A stretch of 64,000 nucleotides of DNA from Pseudazoarcus pumilus (GCF_002872475.1 NZ_CP025682.1:2294001-2358000); one strand, 5' to 3'. Shown: positions 19,551 to 28,486, numbered from the stretch's first letter. Numbers and translations are program-made. The notes: generated by a model from the letters alone, not told the origin.

Positions 19551-20153
19551 TCAATCAAGCGAACTGACGTACACCGCCACCGCCTTGATCTCGAGCTCGG
19601 TGAGCTTGCCGGCAATACCCTGCATGACCGGGTCTCCGCCGTCGGCAAAGGACTTGAGGCGATTCTCGATGTAGCGCGGGATCTGGCTCGCCAGCCGTGG
19701 CATCTGCGCGCTGCCGTGGCCGTCCTCGCCATGACAGCTGGCGCACGCGGGCACGCCGGAATACTCGTTTCCGCGGTTGTAGATGAAGCGCCCCACCTCG
19801 AGCAGACCGGCGTCGTCCGTGACGTTGCCGGTGGTGGACTTGTTCTCGAAGAACACGCCCAACGCGAGCATCTCCTGTTCGCTCAGCTCACCGACCACGC
19901 CCTCCATCATGTTGCTCTTGCGCGCACCGCTCCTGAAGGCTTCGAGCTGGCGCACGATGTATTGGTAGTGCTGGCCGGCCAGGCGTGGAAACAGCTTGGT
20001 GGAACTCTCGCCGTTGGGTCCGTGGCACATGAAACAGCTGTCCATGTGGATCGCCTCGGCGCGCGCCAGATCGACCGCCGGCGGCTCGGCCGCCAACACC
20101 GGCCCTGCCACGACACACGCCGCCACAACCGTAAAGATGCGCTTGCTGACCAT
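19551..20153 (-). CDS. Dihaem cytochrome c (c4-like)
   Basis: A 200-aa secreted protein with a signal peptide (1-22) and two similar cytochrome domains, haem sites CFMCH and CASCH. Each has the PRLAGQH/PRLASQI-type segment seen in cytochromes c4, with candidate Met ligands in SNMMEG and DPVMQG. Cytochromes c4 carry electrons to terminal oxidases, so this one could take electrons from the Sox or FCSD systems next door. That link rests on position only. The ATG has GAGGAG upstream. Confidence 0.85.
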   Translation of the reverse strand: MVSKRIFTVVAACVVAGPVLAAEPPAVDLARAEAIHMDSCFMCHGPNGESSTKLFPRLAGQHYQYIVRQLEAFRSGARKSNMMEGVVGELSEQEMLALGVFFENKSTTGNVTDDAGLLEVGRFIYNRGNEYSGVPACASCHGEDGHGSAQMPRLASQIPRYIENRLKSFADGGDPVMQGIAGKLTELEIKAVAVYVSSLD

Positions 20154-20257
20154 CGGTTCTCCTCTTCGACTTGGCCGCGCCGCTCTGCGACGGCCTCGAT
20201 GCTGGAATCGGAAAGCAGATTATCAGAATGCGCTAATGCACTGGCAAGCAGATGCGC

Positions 20258-20692
20258 TCACCAGCCGAGCTCGATGATCCACGGCGACGCGTGCTGCGCC
20301 AGCGCGGTACGAACATAGGCGACGGTGGGCTCGGGCAGCGCGCTGCGGGCATGCCAGGCGAGCGCATCGCATTTGTCGGGTTCGGCGATGTACGGCTCGC
20401 CACTCCAGTGCGAGGCGCGCAGGAAGAAGTCGATGCGGTTGGTGTCCGACTTGCGGTGGATCACGCCCAGCATCTCGAGCGCGTCGTGGACCAGGACGAT
20501 TCCGACTTCCTCGGCCAGTTCCCGGCAGGCTGCCGCGCACAGCGATTCGCCGTCCTCGACATGGCCGCCGGGCAGGCTCCACTGTCCGTCGAAGAAGCCG
20601 GTGCCGGCACGACGCATCAGCAGGATGCATCCATCGTGCTCGAGGAGCACGTGTACACCGGTCGGAATGCCCGCATGAGAGGCTGCGCTCAC
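20258..20692 (-). CDS. Nudix hydrolase (MutT-like)
   Basis: A 144-aa Nudix protein with an intact Nudix box (GGHVEDGE then RELAEEVGI), which binds the Mg2+ and pyrophosphate of nucleoside diphosphate-linked substrates. Segments RRAGTGFFDGQWSLPGGH and the downstream HRKSDTNRIDFFL fit small NTP-cleaning MutT relatives. The GTG at 20692, 10 nt after the dut stop, is my preferred start; a longer in-frame GTG lies inside dut. Its neighbour dut also sanitises the nucleotide pool, so housecleaning is a reasonable guess. Confidence 0.8.
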   Translation of the reverse strand: MSAASHAGIPTGVHVLLEHDGCILLMRRAGTGFFDGQWSLPGGHVEDGESLCAAACRELAEEVGIVLVHDALEMLGVIHRKSDTNRIDFFLRASHWSGEPYIAEPDKCDALAWHARSALPEPTVAYVRTALAQHASPWIIELGW

Positions 20693-20702
20693 CGGACGGC
20701 GC

Positions 20703-21152
20703 TCAGTGCTTGCCGGTGCTGCCGAACCCGCCCGCACCGCGTTCGCTCTCGTCGAAGCTGTCGACGATGTTGAAACCGACCTGCAGCACCGGCACCACCA
20801 CCAGTTGCGCGATGCGCTCCATTGGCTGGATCGTGAAGCTGGCGCGCCCGCGGTTCCACACCGAGACGAAGATCTGACCCTGGTAGTCGGAATCGATCAG
20901 CCCCACCAGATTGCCCAGCACGATGCCGTGCTTGTGACCCAACCCCGAGCGCGGCAGGATCATCGCCGCCAGCCCGGGATCGGCCAGATGGATCGCCAGC
21001 CCGGCGGGTGCCAGCGCACTGTCGCCCGGATGCAGGCACAGTGGCGCCTCCAGACACGCCCGCAGATCCAGCCCGGCCGAGCCGTCGGTTGCATAGGCCG
21101 GTGGATGCTCGCGCAGGCGCGTGTCGAGAATGCGGACATCGATGTGGTGCAT
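20703..21152 (-). CDS. dut: dUTP diphosphatase
   Basis: A 149-aa trimeric dUTPase that hydrolyses dUTP to dUMP and PPi, keeping uracil out of DNA and feeding thymidylate synthesis. All five motifs can be read: GSAGLDLRA (I), [11 protein letters not shown] (II), [10 protein letters not shown] (III), RIAQLVVVP (IV) and the C-terminal Gly-rich [10 protein letters not shown] (V). The length is standard. It lies 20 bp downstream of coaBC, the common proteobacterial coaBC-dut arrangement. Confidence 0.97.
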   Translation of the reverse strand: MHHIDVRILDTRLREHPPAYATDGSAGLDLRACLEAPLCLHPGDSALAPAGLAIHLADPGLAAMILPRSGLGHKHGIVLGNLVGLIDSDYQGQIFVSVWNRGRASFTIQPMERIAQLVVVPVLQVGFNIVDSFDESERGAGGFGSTGKH

Positions 21153-21172
21153 GGGGAAACTCCGGCAATTGT

Positions 21173-22363
21173 TCAGCGATGCGCGAGCAGCGCCGCGATG
21201 CGCGCGACGATCTCGCGTGCCACCACGTCCTTGGACGCGCGCGCCAAAGGATGCGCGCCCTGTTCATCGTATAGCGTGACCTGGTTGTCCTCGGTCCCCA
21301 GGCCGTCCTGCACCAAATTACCGACCACCAGCGCCAGCCGCTTGGCCACCCGTTTGGCCTCGGCATGGCGATCCAGATCGCGGCTCTCGGCAGCGAAACC
21401 CACGCACAGCGGCGCATCGTCGCGTGCCGCGACCTCGGCGAGGATGTCCGGATTGGGCAGCAGTTCGAGCGTCATCGCCGCGCCCGACTTCTTGATCTTG
21501 TGTTCCTGTGCCGCGGCCGGACGGTAGTCGGCCACGGCCGCGACGCCAATGAAAACGTCGCTGCCCGGCAAGGCCGCGAGCACCGCCTCGCGCATGTCGC
21601 GCGCACCGGTGACGTCGACGCGCTCCACACCGAGCGGCGTCGGCTGCGCGCAGGGACCGGCCACCAGCACGACCTCGGCCCCGGCCTGACGGCAGGCACG
21701 CGCCAGCGCGAAACCCATGCGCCCGGAACTGGAATTGGTAATGCCGCGCACCGGATCGATGGCCTCGAAGGTGGGTCCGGCGGTGAGGACCACGCGCCGC
21801 CCGACAAGTCGCTTGGGAGCGAGGAAGGCGACGAGATATTCGAACAGATCCTCGGGTTCGAGCATGCGCCCCATGCCGGTCTCGCCGCAGGCCTGGTCGC
21901 CGGCCGCCGGTCCGAGCAGCATCGCGCCGTCCGCGCGAAGTTGCGCGATGTTGCGCCGCGTCGCCGGGTGTTCCCACATCTGACGGTTCATCGCCGGTGC
22001 CACCAGCAGCGGACACTCGCGCGCGAGCGCCAACGTGGTGAGCAGGTCGTCCGCTCGCCCCTGCACCAAGCGTGCGATGACGTCGGCCGTGGCCGGTGCG
22101 ACGACGATCGCGTCGGCCCCGCGCGACAGGTCGATGTGCGCCATGTTGTTGGCCATGCGCGCATCCCACAGGTCGGTCCATACCGGATTGCCCGACAGCG
22201 CCTGGAAGGTCACGGCGGTGACGAAGCGCGCACCGCCCTCGCTCAGCACCACGTGAACGTCGGCACCGGCCTTGACCAGCAGGCGTACGAATTCGGCCGC
22301 CTTGTAGGCCGCCACCCCGCCGGTCACGCCGACCACGATTCTGCGTCCTGCGAACTCGCTCAT
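21173..22363 (-). CDS. coaBC: Phosphopantothenoylcysteine decarboxylase/synthetase
   Basis: A 396-aa bifunctional coenzyme A biosynthesis enzyme. The N-terminal flavoprotein CoaC decarboxylates 4'-phosphopantothenoylcysteine; the C-terminal CoaB makes it from phosphopantothenate, cysteine and CTP. CoaC marks: [14 protein letters not shown], the active His in NNMAHIDLS, and the APAMNRQMW substrate motif. CoaB marks: the [12 protein letters not shown] dimerisation/nucleotide motif and the lysine cluster HKIKKSG. Only 43 bp separate its start from the divergent radC, so their promoters must overlap each other or the coding ends. An in-frame ATG 21 nt upstream is an alternative start. Confidence 0.95.
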   Translation of the reverse strand: MSEFAGRRIVVGVTGGVAAYKAAEFVRLLVKAGADVHVVLSEGGARFVTAVTFQALSGNPVWTDLWDARMANNMAHIDLSRGADAIVVAPATADVIARLVQGRADDLLTTLALARECPLLVAPAMNRQMWEHPATRRNIAQLRADGAMLLGPAAGDQACGETGMGRMLEPEDLFEYLVAFLAPKRLVGRRVVLTAGPTFEAIDPVRGITNSSSGRMGFALARACRQAGAEVVLVAGPCAQPTPLGVERVDVTGARDMREAVLAALPGSDVFIGVAAVADYRPAAAQEHKIKKSGAAMTLELLPNPDILAEVAARDDAPLCVGFAAESRDLDRHAEAKRVAKRLALVVGNLVQDGLGTEDNQVTLYDEQGAHPLARASKDVVAREIVARIAALLAHR

Positions 22364-22406
22364 GTCGAATGGATTATCATGCAAACATCATCAATGGGAG
22401 GCGACC

Positions 22407-23084
22407 ATGGCGATCACCGACTGGCCCGAGGACGAGCGTCCGCGCGAAAAACTGCTCGCGCGCGGCGCGGCCGCGCTGTCCGACGCCGAACTGCTCGCGC
22501 TGTTCCTGCGCGTGGGCGTGCGCGGCATGAGCGCGGTGGATCTGGCGCGCGCACTGATCGAACGCTTCGGTTCGCTCACCGGCCTTTGCAGCGCCTCGGC
22601 CAGCGAATTCGCCACCGTCCCGGGCATGGGATTGGCCAAGTATGCCCAACTGCAGGCGGTGATGGAACTGGCGCGCCGCGCGCTGGCCGAGCGCATGCGC
22701 GAGCGCGACCTGTTCGATTCGCCGCGCGCGGTGCGCGACTGGCTGCGTCTGAAGATCGGCCCCTTGCCGCACGAGGTGTTCATGGTCTTGCTGCTCGACG
22801 CGCGCAACACGCTGGTCGATGCGGTCGAACTGTTTCGCGGCACACTCACGCAGACCAGTGTGTATCCGCGCGAGGTGGTCAAGCTCGCACTCTCGCGCAA
22901 CGCGGCGGCGGTGATCTTCGCGCACAACCATCCGTCGGGAGCGCGCGAACCCAGCACGGCGGACGAAGTGCTCACGCGCAACCTCAAGCACGCGCTCGAT
23001 CTGGTCGACGTGCGCGTGCTCGACCACTTCGTCGTCACTGCACATGCCGATCCGGTGTCCTTCGCCGAACGCGGACTGCTGTGA
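22407..23084 (+). CDS. radC: RadC/JAB-domain DNA repair family protein
   Basis: A 225-aa protein with an N-terminal helix-hairpin-helix-like region ([21 protein letters not shown], then [15 protein letters not shown]) and a C-terminal JAB/MPN metalloprotease-like domain with the motif HNHPSG followed by the metal Asp in STAD. Length and order match chromosomal RadC. The historical DNA-repair label is weakly supported; the biochemical role is unresolved. The ATG has GGGAGG 5-6 nt upstream. REP sequences start 28 bp after the stop. Confidence 0.93.
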   Translation: MAITDWPEDERPREKLLARGAAALSDAELLALFLRVGVRGMSAVDLARALIERFGSLTGLCSASASEFATVPGMGLAKYAQLQAVMELARRALAERMRERDLFDSPRAVRDWLRLKIGPLPHEVFMVLLLDARNTLVDAVELFRGTLTQTSVYPREVVKLALSRNAAAVIFAHNHPSGAREPSTADEVLTRNLKHALDLVDVRVLDHFVVTAHADPVSFAERGLL

Positions 23085-23112
23085 TGCACGACCGGCCGTC
23101 AACAACGATGAT

Positions 23113-23144
23113 GTAGGTCGCATCGAGCCGAAGGCGAGTGCGAC
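23113..23144 (+). repeat. REP-like palindrome, GTAGGTCG class
   Basis: A GTAG head (23113-23116) is followed by an imperfect palindrome with ends GTCGCA and TGCGAC. Relatives occur at 33652-33683, 33772-33801 and 63903-63932. It is the left partner of an inverted pair after radC. Confidence 0.75.
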
Positions 23145-23169
23145 ACCCCCGCCAACACCTGCCGCAGCG

Positions 23170-23198
23170 TCGGCCCTCGCTGCGCTCGCCCCGACCTT
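23170..23198 (-). repeat. REP-like palindrome split by the IS110 element
   Basis: The body of a minus-strand REP ends at 23198 without its GTAG head. The two missing head bases lie at 24457-24458 across the IS110 element. Joining the flanks restores a 31-nt REP that differs at one position from the intact copy at 33712-33742. Confidence 0.85.
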
Positions 23199-23200
23199 GT

Positions 23201-23206
23201 ATGTTG
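23201..23206 (+). promoter_or_regulatory. -10 half of the IS110 circle-junction promoter
   Basis: TATGTT lies 4 bp inside the left end. In the integrated state there is no good -35 upstream of it. When the ends are joined it sits 17 bp from TTGACC (24436-24441) at the right end. Transcription would start near 23212, at the foot of the predicted bridge RNA. Confidence 0.7.
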
Positions 23207-23211
23207 AAGGT

Positions 23212-23385
23212 GACTGCCTGAGCAGTCGATGTAGCCGATCACCGGGGAGGCCGTACCGACCCTGAGGCAGCGCGATGCTGACCTCGTATGTAGAGCGGCC
23301 CCCCGCCTCATTGCCGACTTCGAGGAGTATCCGAAAGCCAGCGCTGAGCTGGACTTTGCATCACAAGGTCGAAGTGGCAAAAAGT
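23212..23385 (+). ncRNA. Predicted IS110 bridge RNA
   Basis: This non-coding stretch before the transposase folds on paper into three modules. First, a 5' hairpin: ACTGC/GCAGT at 23214-23218 and 23223-23227. Second, a target-type loop: a 9-bp outer stem 23245-23254/23297-23305 with one bulged A, arms 23255-23264 and 23287-23296, and a capping hairpin 23265-23286. Third, a donor-type loop: an 11-bp outer stem 23313-23324/23370-23380 with one bulged G, arms 23325-23334 and 23359-23369, and a capping hairpin 23335-23358. Both capping hairpins have a 5-nt loop and a bulged A at the same place. Bridge RNAs of IS110 elements direct the transposase to donor and target by pairing of these arms. The 5' and 3' ends are approximate. 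Confidence 0.82.
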
Positions 23386-23443
23386 ACGAGGTCGGGGAAG
23401 CCGGTGTTCACAGGTACCAAATCTTGCGCTGGAGGGAAAGCCC

Positions 23444-24439
23444 ATGTGTGTGGTGGGAATCGATATTGCCGCCAAGAGTTTCGATCTGGTCGTACGCCGC
23501 AACGGCACCAATGCCAAGGTGCGCCGCTTTGAGCAAACCCCTGCGGGCCACGCCCAGGCTGCGGCGCATCTGAAGAAGCTCGCGCCCGAGCGGGTGGTCA
23601 TGGAGGCGACCGGAGTGTATTTCGTGGATTTGGCTGTGGCCCTGCACGCGGCCGGCCTGCCGGTGAGCGTGATCAACCCGCGCAGCTTCAAGCACTTTGC
23701 CCAGATCAAACTCAAAGGCAGCAAGACCGATGCGATCGACGCGGCCTTGCTGGCCGAATACGCCCAGCGCATGGCGCCCGCGCTGTGGGTGCCGCCGGCG
23801 CCCGATCGGCTGGCCTTGCGCGATCTGGGCCGTCAAATCAACCGCCTGATCCACGCCCGCACCCAGGCCAAGAACCGCCTGCATGCGCTCCAGGCACGTC
23901 GAGACGTCTCCGCGCTACTGATCGACGATGAGCGCGAAGGCATCGAACAACTCGATGCGCGCATCGAGCGGCCCAAAGGCGCTGCGCAGCAACGCATCGA
24001 ACAGTGCGCGCAACTGTCGGTGATGGCCCAGCACCTGCGTTGTGCCAAAGGGCTCGGTGCGGCCAGCACGCTGGCGATCCTGGCTGAGTTGTGCGTGTTG
24101 CCCACGCAGATGAACAGCGCGCAGGTCAGCTGCTTTGCCGGACTGGACGTGCGCCTGAACCAGTCGGGTAGCAGCGTGCACAGGCCCGGGCGCCTGTCCA
24201 AGGCCGGGAACGCCTATCTGCGCGCAGCCCTGTTCATGCCGGCCATGGTCGCCGTGCAATCGGACCCCAACGCCAAGGCCTTCTACGAAGCCTTGCTCGC
24301 CCGCGGCAAAAAACGCATCCAGGCCTTGTGTGCGCTCATGCGAAAAATGCTCACCGGAATCTGGGCGTGCATCCGCAATGGAACCCCGTTCGATTCGAGC
24401 CGACTGTTCAGCTGCGCTCAGACTCTTTTAAAGGCTTGA
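23444..24439 (+). CDS. IS110-family transposase (bridge-RNA-guided recombinase)
   Basis: A 331-aa recombinase with the N-terminal RuvC-like DEDD domain and the C-terminal transposase_20 domain. The acidic residues are D7 (GIDIA), E54 (VVMEATG), D96 and D99 (KTDAIDA). The catalytic serine candidate is S241 in NQSGSS, followed by the conserved GRLSKAGNAYLR. Spacing and length agree with active IS110-group enzymes, and no frameshift or stop is seen. The ATG has GGAGGG 7 nt upstream. The element's non-coding RNA lies upstream of the gene, which marks the IS110 rather than the IS1111 subgroup. Confidence 0.95.
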   Translation: MCVVGIDIAAKSFDLVVRRNGTNAKVRRFEQTPAGHAQAAAHLKKLAPERVVMEATGVYFVDLAVALHAAGLPVSVINPRSFKHFAQIKLKGSKTDAIDAALLAEYAQRMAPALWVPPAPDRLALRDLGRQINRLIHARTQAKNRLHALQARRDVSALLIDDEREGIEQLDARIERPKGAAQQRIEQCAQLSVMAQHLRCAKGLGAASTLAILAELCVLPTQMNSAQVSCFAGLDVRLNQSGSSVHRPGRLSKAGNAYLRAALFMPAMVAVQSDPNAKAFYEALLARGKKRIQALCALMRKMLTGIWACIRNGTPFDSSRLFSCAQTLLKA

Positions 24440-24441
24440 CC
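24436..24441 (+). promoter_or_regulatory. -35 half of the IS110 circle-junction promoter
   Basis: TTGACC overlaps the transposase stop region near the right end. The distance to the right core is 13 bp. With CT and two left-end bases it gives exactly 17 bp to TATGTT (23201-23206) in the joined circle. Confidence 0.7.
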
Positions 24442-24454
24442 GTCAACGGAGTAT

Positions 24455-24667
24455 CTACTCGGCGACCAGTTCCACCGATTCACCCCCCAGACTGACCTTC
24501 TGGCCCGCGCGCAGCTTGGCGCGCTTGCGCGTCTCGACCGCACCGTTCACACGCACCTGGCCGGCCTCCACGGCGGCATGCGCCTCGCCGCCACTGCCCA
24601 CCAGCCCGGCTGCCTTGAGCAACTGGTCCAGCCGGATGTGATCGCCCCGCACCGCGAATCTGTCCAC
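24455..24667 (-). CDS. S4-domain RNA-binding protein (YbcJ-like)
   Basis: A 70-aa protein that is a single S4 RNA-binding domain: IRLDQLLKAAGLVGSGGEAH then GQVRVNGAVETRKRAKLRAGQ. Small free-standing S4 proteins of this kind are ribosome-associated or bind structured RNA; the exact role is unknown. The stop codon TAG (24455-24457) lies across the IS110 right core. In the pre-insertion sequence the same TAG belonged to the GTAG head of the REP. Confidence 0.85.
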   Translation of the reverse strand: MDRFAVRGDHIRLDQLLKAAGLVGSGGEAHAAVEAGQVRVNGAVETRKRAKLRAGQKVSLGGESVELVAE

Positions 24668-24696
24668 TGCGGATTCTCCCGCTTAGAATTGAAGCC

Positions 24697-25572
24697 ATGA
24701 CCTTACACGAACCGTCGGGCCTGCCGGATCTGGCCGCGCTCGACGCAGCGATAGAGCGCGCCGAAGGTGCCGGCGCACTGCATGCGATCCGCACCGAACA
24801 GACCTTCATCGAAGATGACGGCATCCGCTTTCTGGTGCGCTGGGCTTCCAGCCTCGCCGCCAAGGACGCCGCGCGCAAGCCGGCGCGACGCGAAGCGGCG
24901 CCGGCGAACCCGTTCCTGCCACCCGAGGCTGCGTTGACGCTCGGCCCGGTCGGTCGCGATCACCTGCTGGTGCTCAACAAGTATCCGGTCATCGCACGCC
25001 ACCTGCTGATCGTCACCCGTGAATTCGCCGAACAGAGTGTGCCGCCGACGCGTTCGGATTTCGCCGCGCTGGCCGGCGTGATGACTGCGTTGGGCGGGCT
25101 GGGCTTCTGCAACGGTGGCGAGGCCGCCGGCGCGAGCCAGCGCCACAAGCACCTGCAATGGATTCCCGAATCCCCGCAGAGCGACTGCCTGCGCGCGATG
25201 ACGGCGGCGCTGCCGACCGGGAGCGCGCCGCTGGAACTGGTCGAACACCCGCGACTGGCCTGGCGCCACGCCTTCGTGCGCCTGCCTGCCGCCGCCGACG
25301 GTGCGGCGCTGCTCGCGGCCTTCGAACGCGCCTGCGCGCACTGCGCGCTGCATTGCGCGGGGGGACTCATGCCGCCCTACAACTTCCTCGCCAACGAGGC
25401 CTGGATGCTGGTCGTGCCGCGCTCGCGCGAGCACTGCGAGGGCATCTCGATCAACGCCCTGGGCTTTGCCGGCTCGATGTTCGTGCGCGATGCGGCGCAG
25501 ATCGAAACGGTGCGCGGGATCGGGCCGTTGAAGATGCTCGCCGCCGTGGCGATGCCCGCCCGCCCGGGCTGA
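24697..25572 (+). CDS. ATP adenylyltransferase / Ap4A phosphorylase
   Basis: A 291-aa HIT-superfamily enzyme of the Apa1/Apa2 type. It splits diadenosine tetraphosphate with phosphate to ADP and ATP, or runs the reverse reaction with sulfate or phosphate. The nucleotidyl-accepting histidine lies in the HxHxQ motif RHKHLQWIP (about residues 148-156). The N-terminal HLLVLNKYPVIARHLLIVT region and the C-terminal PYNFLANEAWMLVVPRSREH domain are complete. It is divergent from the S4-domain gene with 29 bp between their starts. Confidence 0.85.
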   Translation: MTLHEPSGLPDLAALDAAIERAEGAGALHAIRTEQTFIEDDGIRFLVRWASSLAAKDAARKPARREAAPANPFLPPEAALTLGPVGRDHLLVLNKYPVIARHLLIVTREFAEQSVPPTRSDFAALAGVMTALGGLGFCNGGEAAGASQRHKHLQWIPESPQSDCLRAMTAALPTGSAPLELVEHPRLAWRHAFVRLPAAADGAALLAAFERACAHCALHCAGGLMPPYNFLANEAWMLVVPRSREHCEGISINALGFAGSMFVRDAAQIETVRGIGPLKMLAAVAMPARPG

Positions 25573-25617
25573 ACTGCCACGCACGTCGCGCCCCAGCGCG
25601 GTCATGCTCGTCGCAAC

Positions 25618-25977
25618 CTACGCCGCGCGCGGCAGATCGAAACGCGGCAGCGGCGGCAGGCCGATGGTCGCGCGCAGTTCATCGCACTTGGGGTTGGGCG
25701 CGCCATCGTCGAAATACACCGGCAATTCGCGGCAGGGGGTGGGGCGATTGTCGTAGATGGTGCACGCCACGGCGCGGCCGACCTCGCCCGCCAGCGCGCT
25801 GCAGCGTCGTGGCACGCTGTTGCTGCCCTGCATGCAGCGCAGGTGCCCGTTGAGCTTTTCCGTCATGTGCGCGGGCACGAAGCCGCCGGGCGCGTCATCG
25901 CCCTCGGCCCAGTAGAAGGAGATGCGAAAGTGCGTGCAGCAGATGCCGCAGCTCATGCAGGGATTGTGGTCGCTCAT
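25618..25977 (-). CDS. YkgJ-family cysteine cluster protein
   Basis: A 119-aa protein with the N-terminal cluster CMSCGICC (residues 7-14), further conserved cysteines in RRCSAL and VACTIYDNRPTPCREL, and a late KCDELR. This is the YkgJ/UPF0153 pattern, thought to bind zinc or an iron-sulfur centre; function is not established. I start at MSDHNPC, just before the cluster. A second family member lies 0.2 kb away on the same strand. Confidence 0.85.
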   Translation of the reverse strand: MSDHNPCMSCGICCTHFRISFYWAEGDDAPGGFVPAHMTEKLNGHLRCMQGSNSVPRRCSALAGEVGRAVACTIYDNRPTPCRELPVYFDDGAPNPKCDELRATIGLPPLPRFDLPRAA

Positions 25978-26184
25978 CGTCCGGCACCGGATGCGTCGGC
26001 CTGCCCGGCCGGGCAGACCAGCGGATCGACGACGCATCGCGCCTGCCCGACGGCCACCGTAGCGGCGCCAGCGGGCCGGATTGTCGAAGGATCGGACGAT
26101 CGCAGCGCGCGGATTCTAGCGTTTTCCAAAGTCGCCGCAAGAACTTTTTAACCAGTTTTCTCAGTTACTTGCGGACAAATGGAT

Positions 26185-26518
26185 TCAGACCGAGAGCGGC
26201 GGCATGCCGTGACGCCTGCGGGCGTCGTCGCACCCCGGATCGCCGATGCCGAGCGCGGCATAGGGCGCGAAATCGCGACAGGGGCCGGGACGCTGTTCAT
26301 AGATCGTGCAGCGCACCGCCACGCCGACCTCGCCGTCGAGCGCGCAGCATCGTGGCGGCGCCGCGTCGGTACCGCGCATGCGCACGATGTTGCCGATGAC
26401 CGGCACGGTCAGCGCATCGGGCACGCCGCCCTCGTCGCGGCTGGCCAGGCACGAGGCGTGGAAATCGACGATCAGCGACGCGCAGCAGGCGCCACAGGTG
26501 CCGCACACATCCCCGGCT

Positions 26519-26526
<8 letters not shown>
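26185..26526 (-). CDS. Second YkgJ-family cysteine cluster protein
   Basis: A 113-aa protein with the cluster CGTCGACC near the N-terminus, then [25 protein letters not shown] and [10 protein letters not shown]. It parallels its neighbour at 25618-25977 but differs widely in sequence. No ATG is suitably placed. The GTG at 26526 overlaps the stop of the upstream yecA-like gene by 8 nt, which suggests coupling, so I use it. A GTG seven codons later is possible. Confidence 0.75.
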
Positions 26527-27219
<693 letters not shown>

Positions 27220-27223
<4 letters not shown>

Positions 27224-27963
27224 GGGCGGTCTCCGTGGTTGGGGCGAGACTGCGCCATAGCCGCCCAAAGCGCAAGCGACGACGACGGTGCGCGATCACC
27301 GGCGTCGAAGGCAACGCGGTACAGTGGCTGACCCGAATCGCGGTACTTGCGTTCGAAGGGTGTGAGCGGTTTATTCGCGACATAGGACTCCACCGCGATC
27401 GCCCGCCCGGTCGCGACGCCGGCCGCCAGTGCGAACTCATCGGCATACACGCGCCAGTTGGTGCGGCATTCGACCCATCCGCCCGGCGCCAGGACATAGG
27501 GAAACACCGGATGCGCGGGCCAGCGTCGCGCCACATGGCCGATCTTGGGCCATGGGTTGGGATACAGCAGCCAGTGCCGGGCCGGGCGCAGGCCGGCAGC
27601 GTGGAACAGACGCCAGTAATCGACCAGGTCGGCACGCACGAAAACCATGTTGCGCGGAAGCAACGCATCCGGGTAGGGCTTGCGTCGGGCAAGCCGCTCC
27701 TCGGAGCGGTCGACGCCGATCACCCAGTGATCGGGATGGCTGCGCGCCAGTTCGATGGTGCTGTGGCCGACCCCGCAACCGGCATCGAGAATCAACGGTG
27801 CGCGCCCGTCCCAGCCCTCGAGACTGCGCTCGAAGGCGTCGCGATTGTACGGCGCGCAAGGCTTGCGGAAGGGCGTCTCGAAATGGCGCCGCAGGCGCGC
27901 CTCGAGCCCCTCGTGTACACCTTGCTGGGCACTGACCGGAATGCGGGAATTGGCGTAACTCAT
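27220..27963 (-). CDS. trmB: tRNA (guanine-N7)-methyltransferase family protein
   Basis: A 247-aa class I SAM-dependent methyltransferase. The SAM motif is [15 protein letters not shown], followed by [10 protein letters not shown]; the TrmB signature LLYPNPWPK and the C-terminal [12 protein letters not shown] segment fit the m7G46 tRNA methylase. It differs in detail from textbook TrmB (for instance a longer N-terminus), so it may be a paralogue rather than the only TrmB in the genome. It is the first gene of a four-gene minus-strand run with yecA-like and two ykgJ-like genes. Confidence 0.75.
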
Positions 27964-28135
27964 GAAGATGCGGGGCGAACCACGGCAAGGCGCGCACCGG
28001 AACTCGGGTCGGCTTCGGAGACGGCATTATCCCTTGCTTTTGCCGATGACTTGAAGCACAATTGCCGACTTCAAACGAATTTTGCCTGCGCATGGCCTTA
28101 CGGAATGCGTGGCTCGAGACTTTCCGAGGACTTTG

Positions 28136-28354
28136 ATGAAAGCTGAAATTCATCCCAACTACAGTGATGTGCAGGTGAGCTGCTCGTGCGGCAACACCTT
28201 CACGACGCGTTCGACCGTCGGCAAGCCGAGCATCCACGTCGAGGTCTGCTCTGCCTGCCATCCGTTCTACACCGGCAAGCAGAAGATCGTCGACACCGCC
28301 GGCCGTGTCGAGCGCTTCCGCCAGAAATACGGCAACGTCCAGCGCCTGGGCTGA
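28136..28354 (+). CDS. rpmE: 50S ribosomal protein L31 (zinc form)
   Basis: A 72-aa ribosomal protein of the large subunit. The zinc ligands are present (CSCGNTF and CSACH), marking the C+ form that serves as a zinc store and is replaced by the C- paralogue under zinc limitation. The ATG has GAGGA 5 nt upstream; the longer frame into the upstream gap is not part of L31. It is a single gene with its own terminator. Confidence 0.96.
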   Translation: MKAEIHPNYSDVQVSCSCGNTFTTRSTVGKPSIHVEVCSACHPFYTGKQKIVDTAGRVERFRQKYGNVQRLG

Positions 28355-28376
28355 ACCCCGCGCAGACGCATCCCGC

Positions 28377-28403
28377 AAGGGGCAGCCCAGGCTGCCCCTT
28401 TTT
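28377..28403 (+). terminator. Terminator of rpmE
   Basis: A 10-bp stem (28377-28386 with 28391-28400), a 4-nt loop and five T (28399-28403), 23 bp after the rpmE stop. Confidence 0.88.
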
Positions 28404-28486
28404 CGTTGCAGCGCGCCTTGGCGCGCCCGCAAAGCGCCTTCCCGGCTAGAATCGGGGTTTTCCCGCACGCATCCCCGCAGGACCCG

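Larger units (their letters stand above)
23197..24454 (+). mobile_element. Complete IS110-family insertion sequence
   Basis: A 1258-bp element between two copies of the dinucleotide CT (23197-23198 and 24455-24456). It holds a long non-coding left end encoding a predicted bridge RNA, a full-length DEDD/Ser transposase, and a short right end. It has no terminal inverted repeats and no target duplication beyond the core, as expected of the IS110 group. Boundaries were set from three agreeing signs: the restored REP when the flanks are joined, the GGAGTATC match of the donor-loop arm to the right end, and the promoter created by joining the two ends. It has interrupted no gene: the core base pair and following A keep the stop codon of the S4-domain gene intact. 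Confidence 0.88.

Noticed and set aside
24440-24460. Terminal inverted repeats for the IS element
   Set aside because: No inverted repeats pair the right end with 23197-23220. Their absence is normal for the IS110 group and does not mean truncation.
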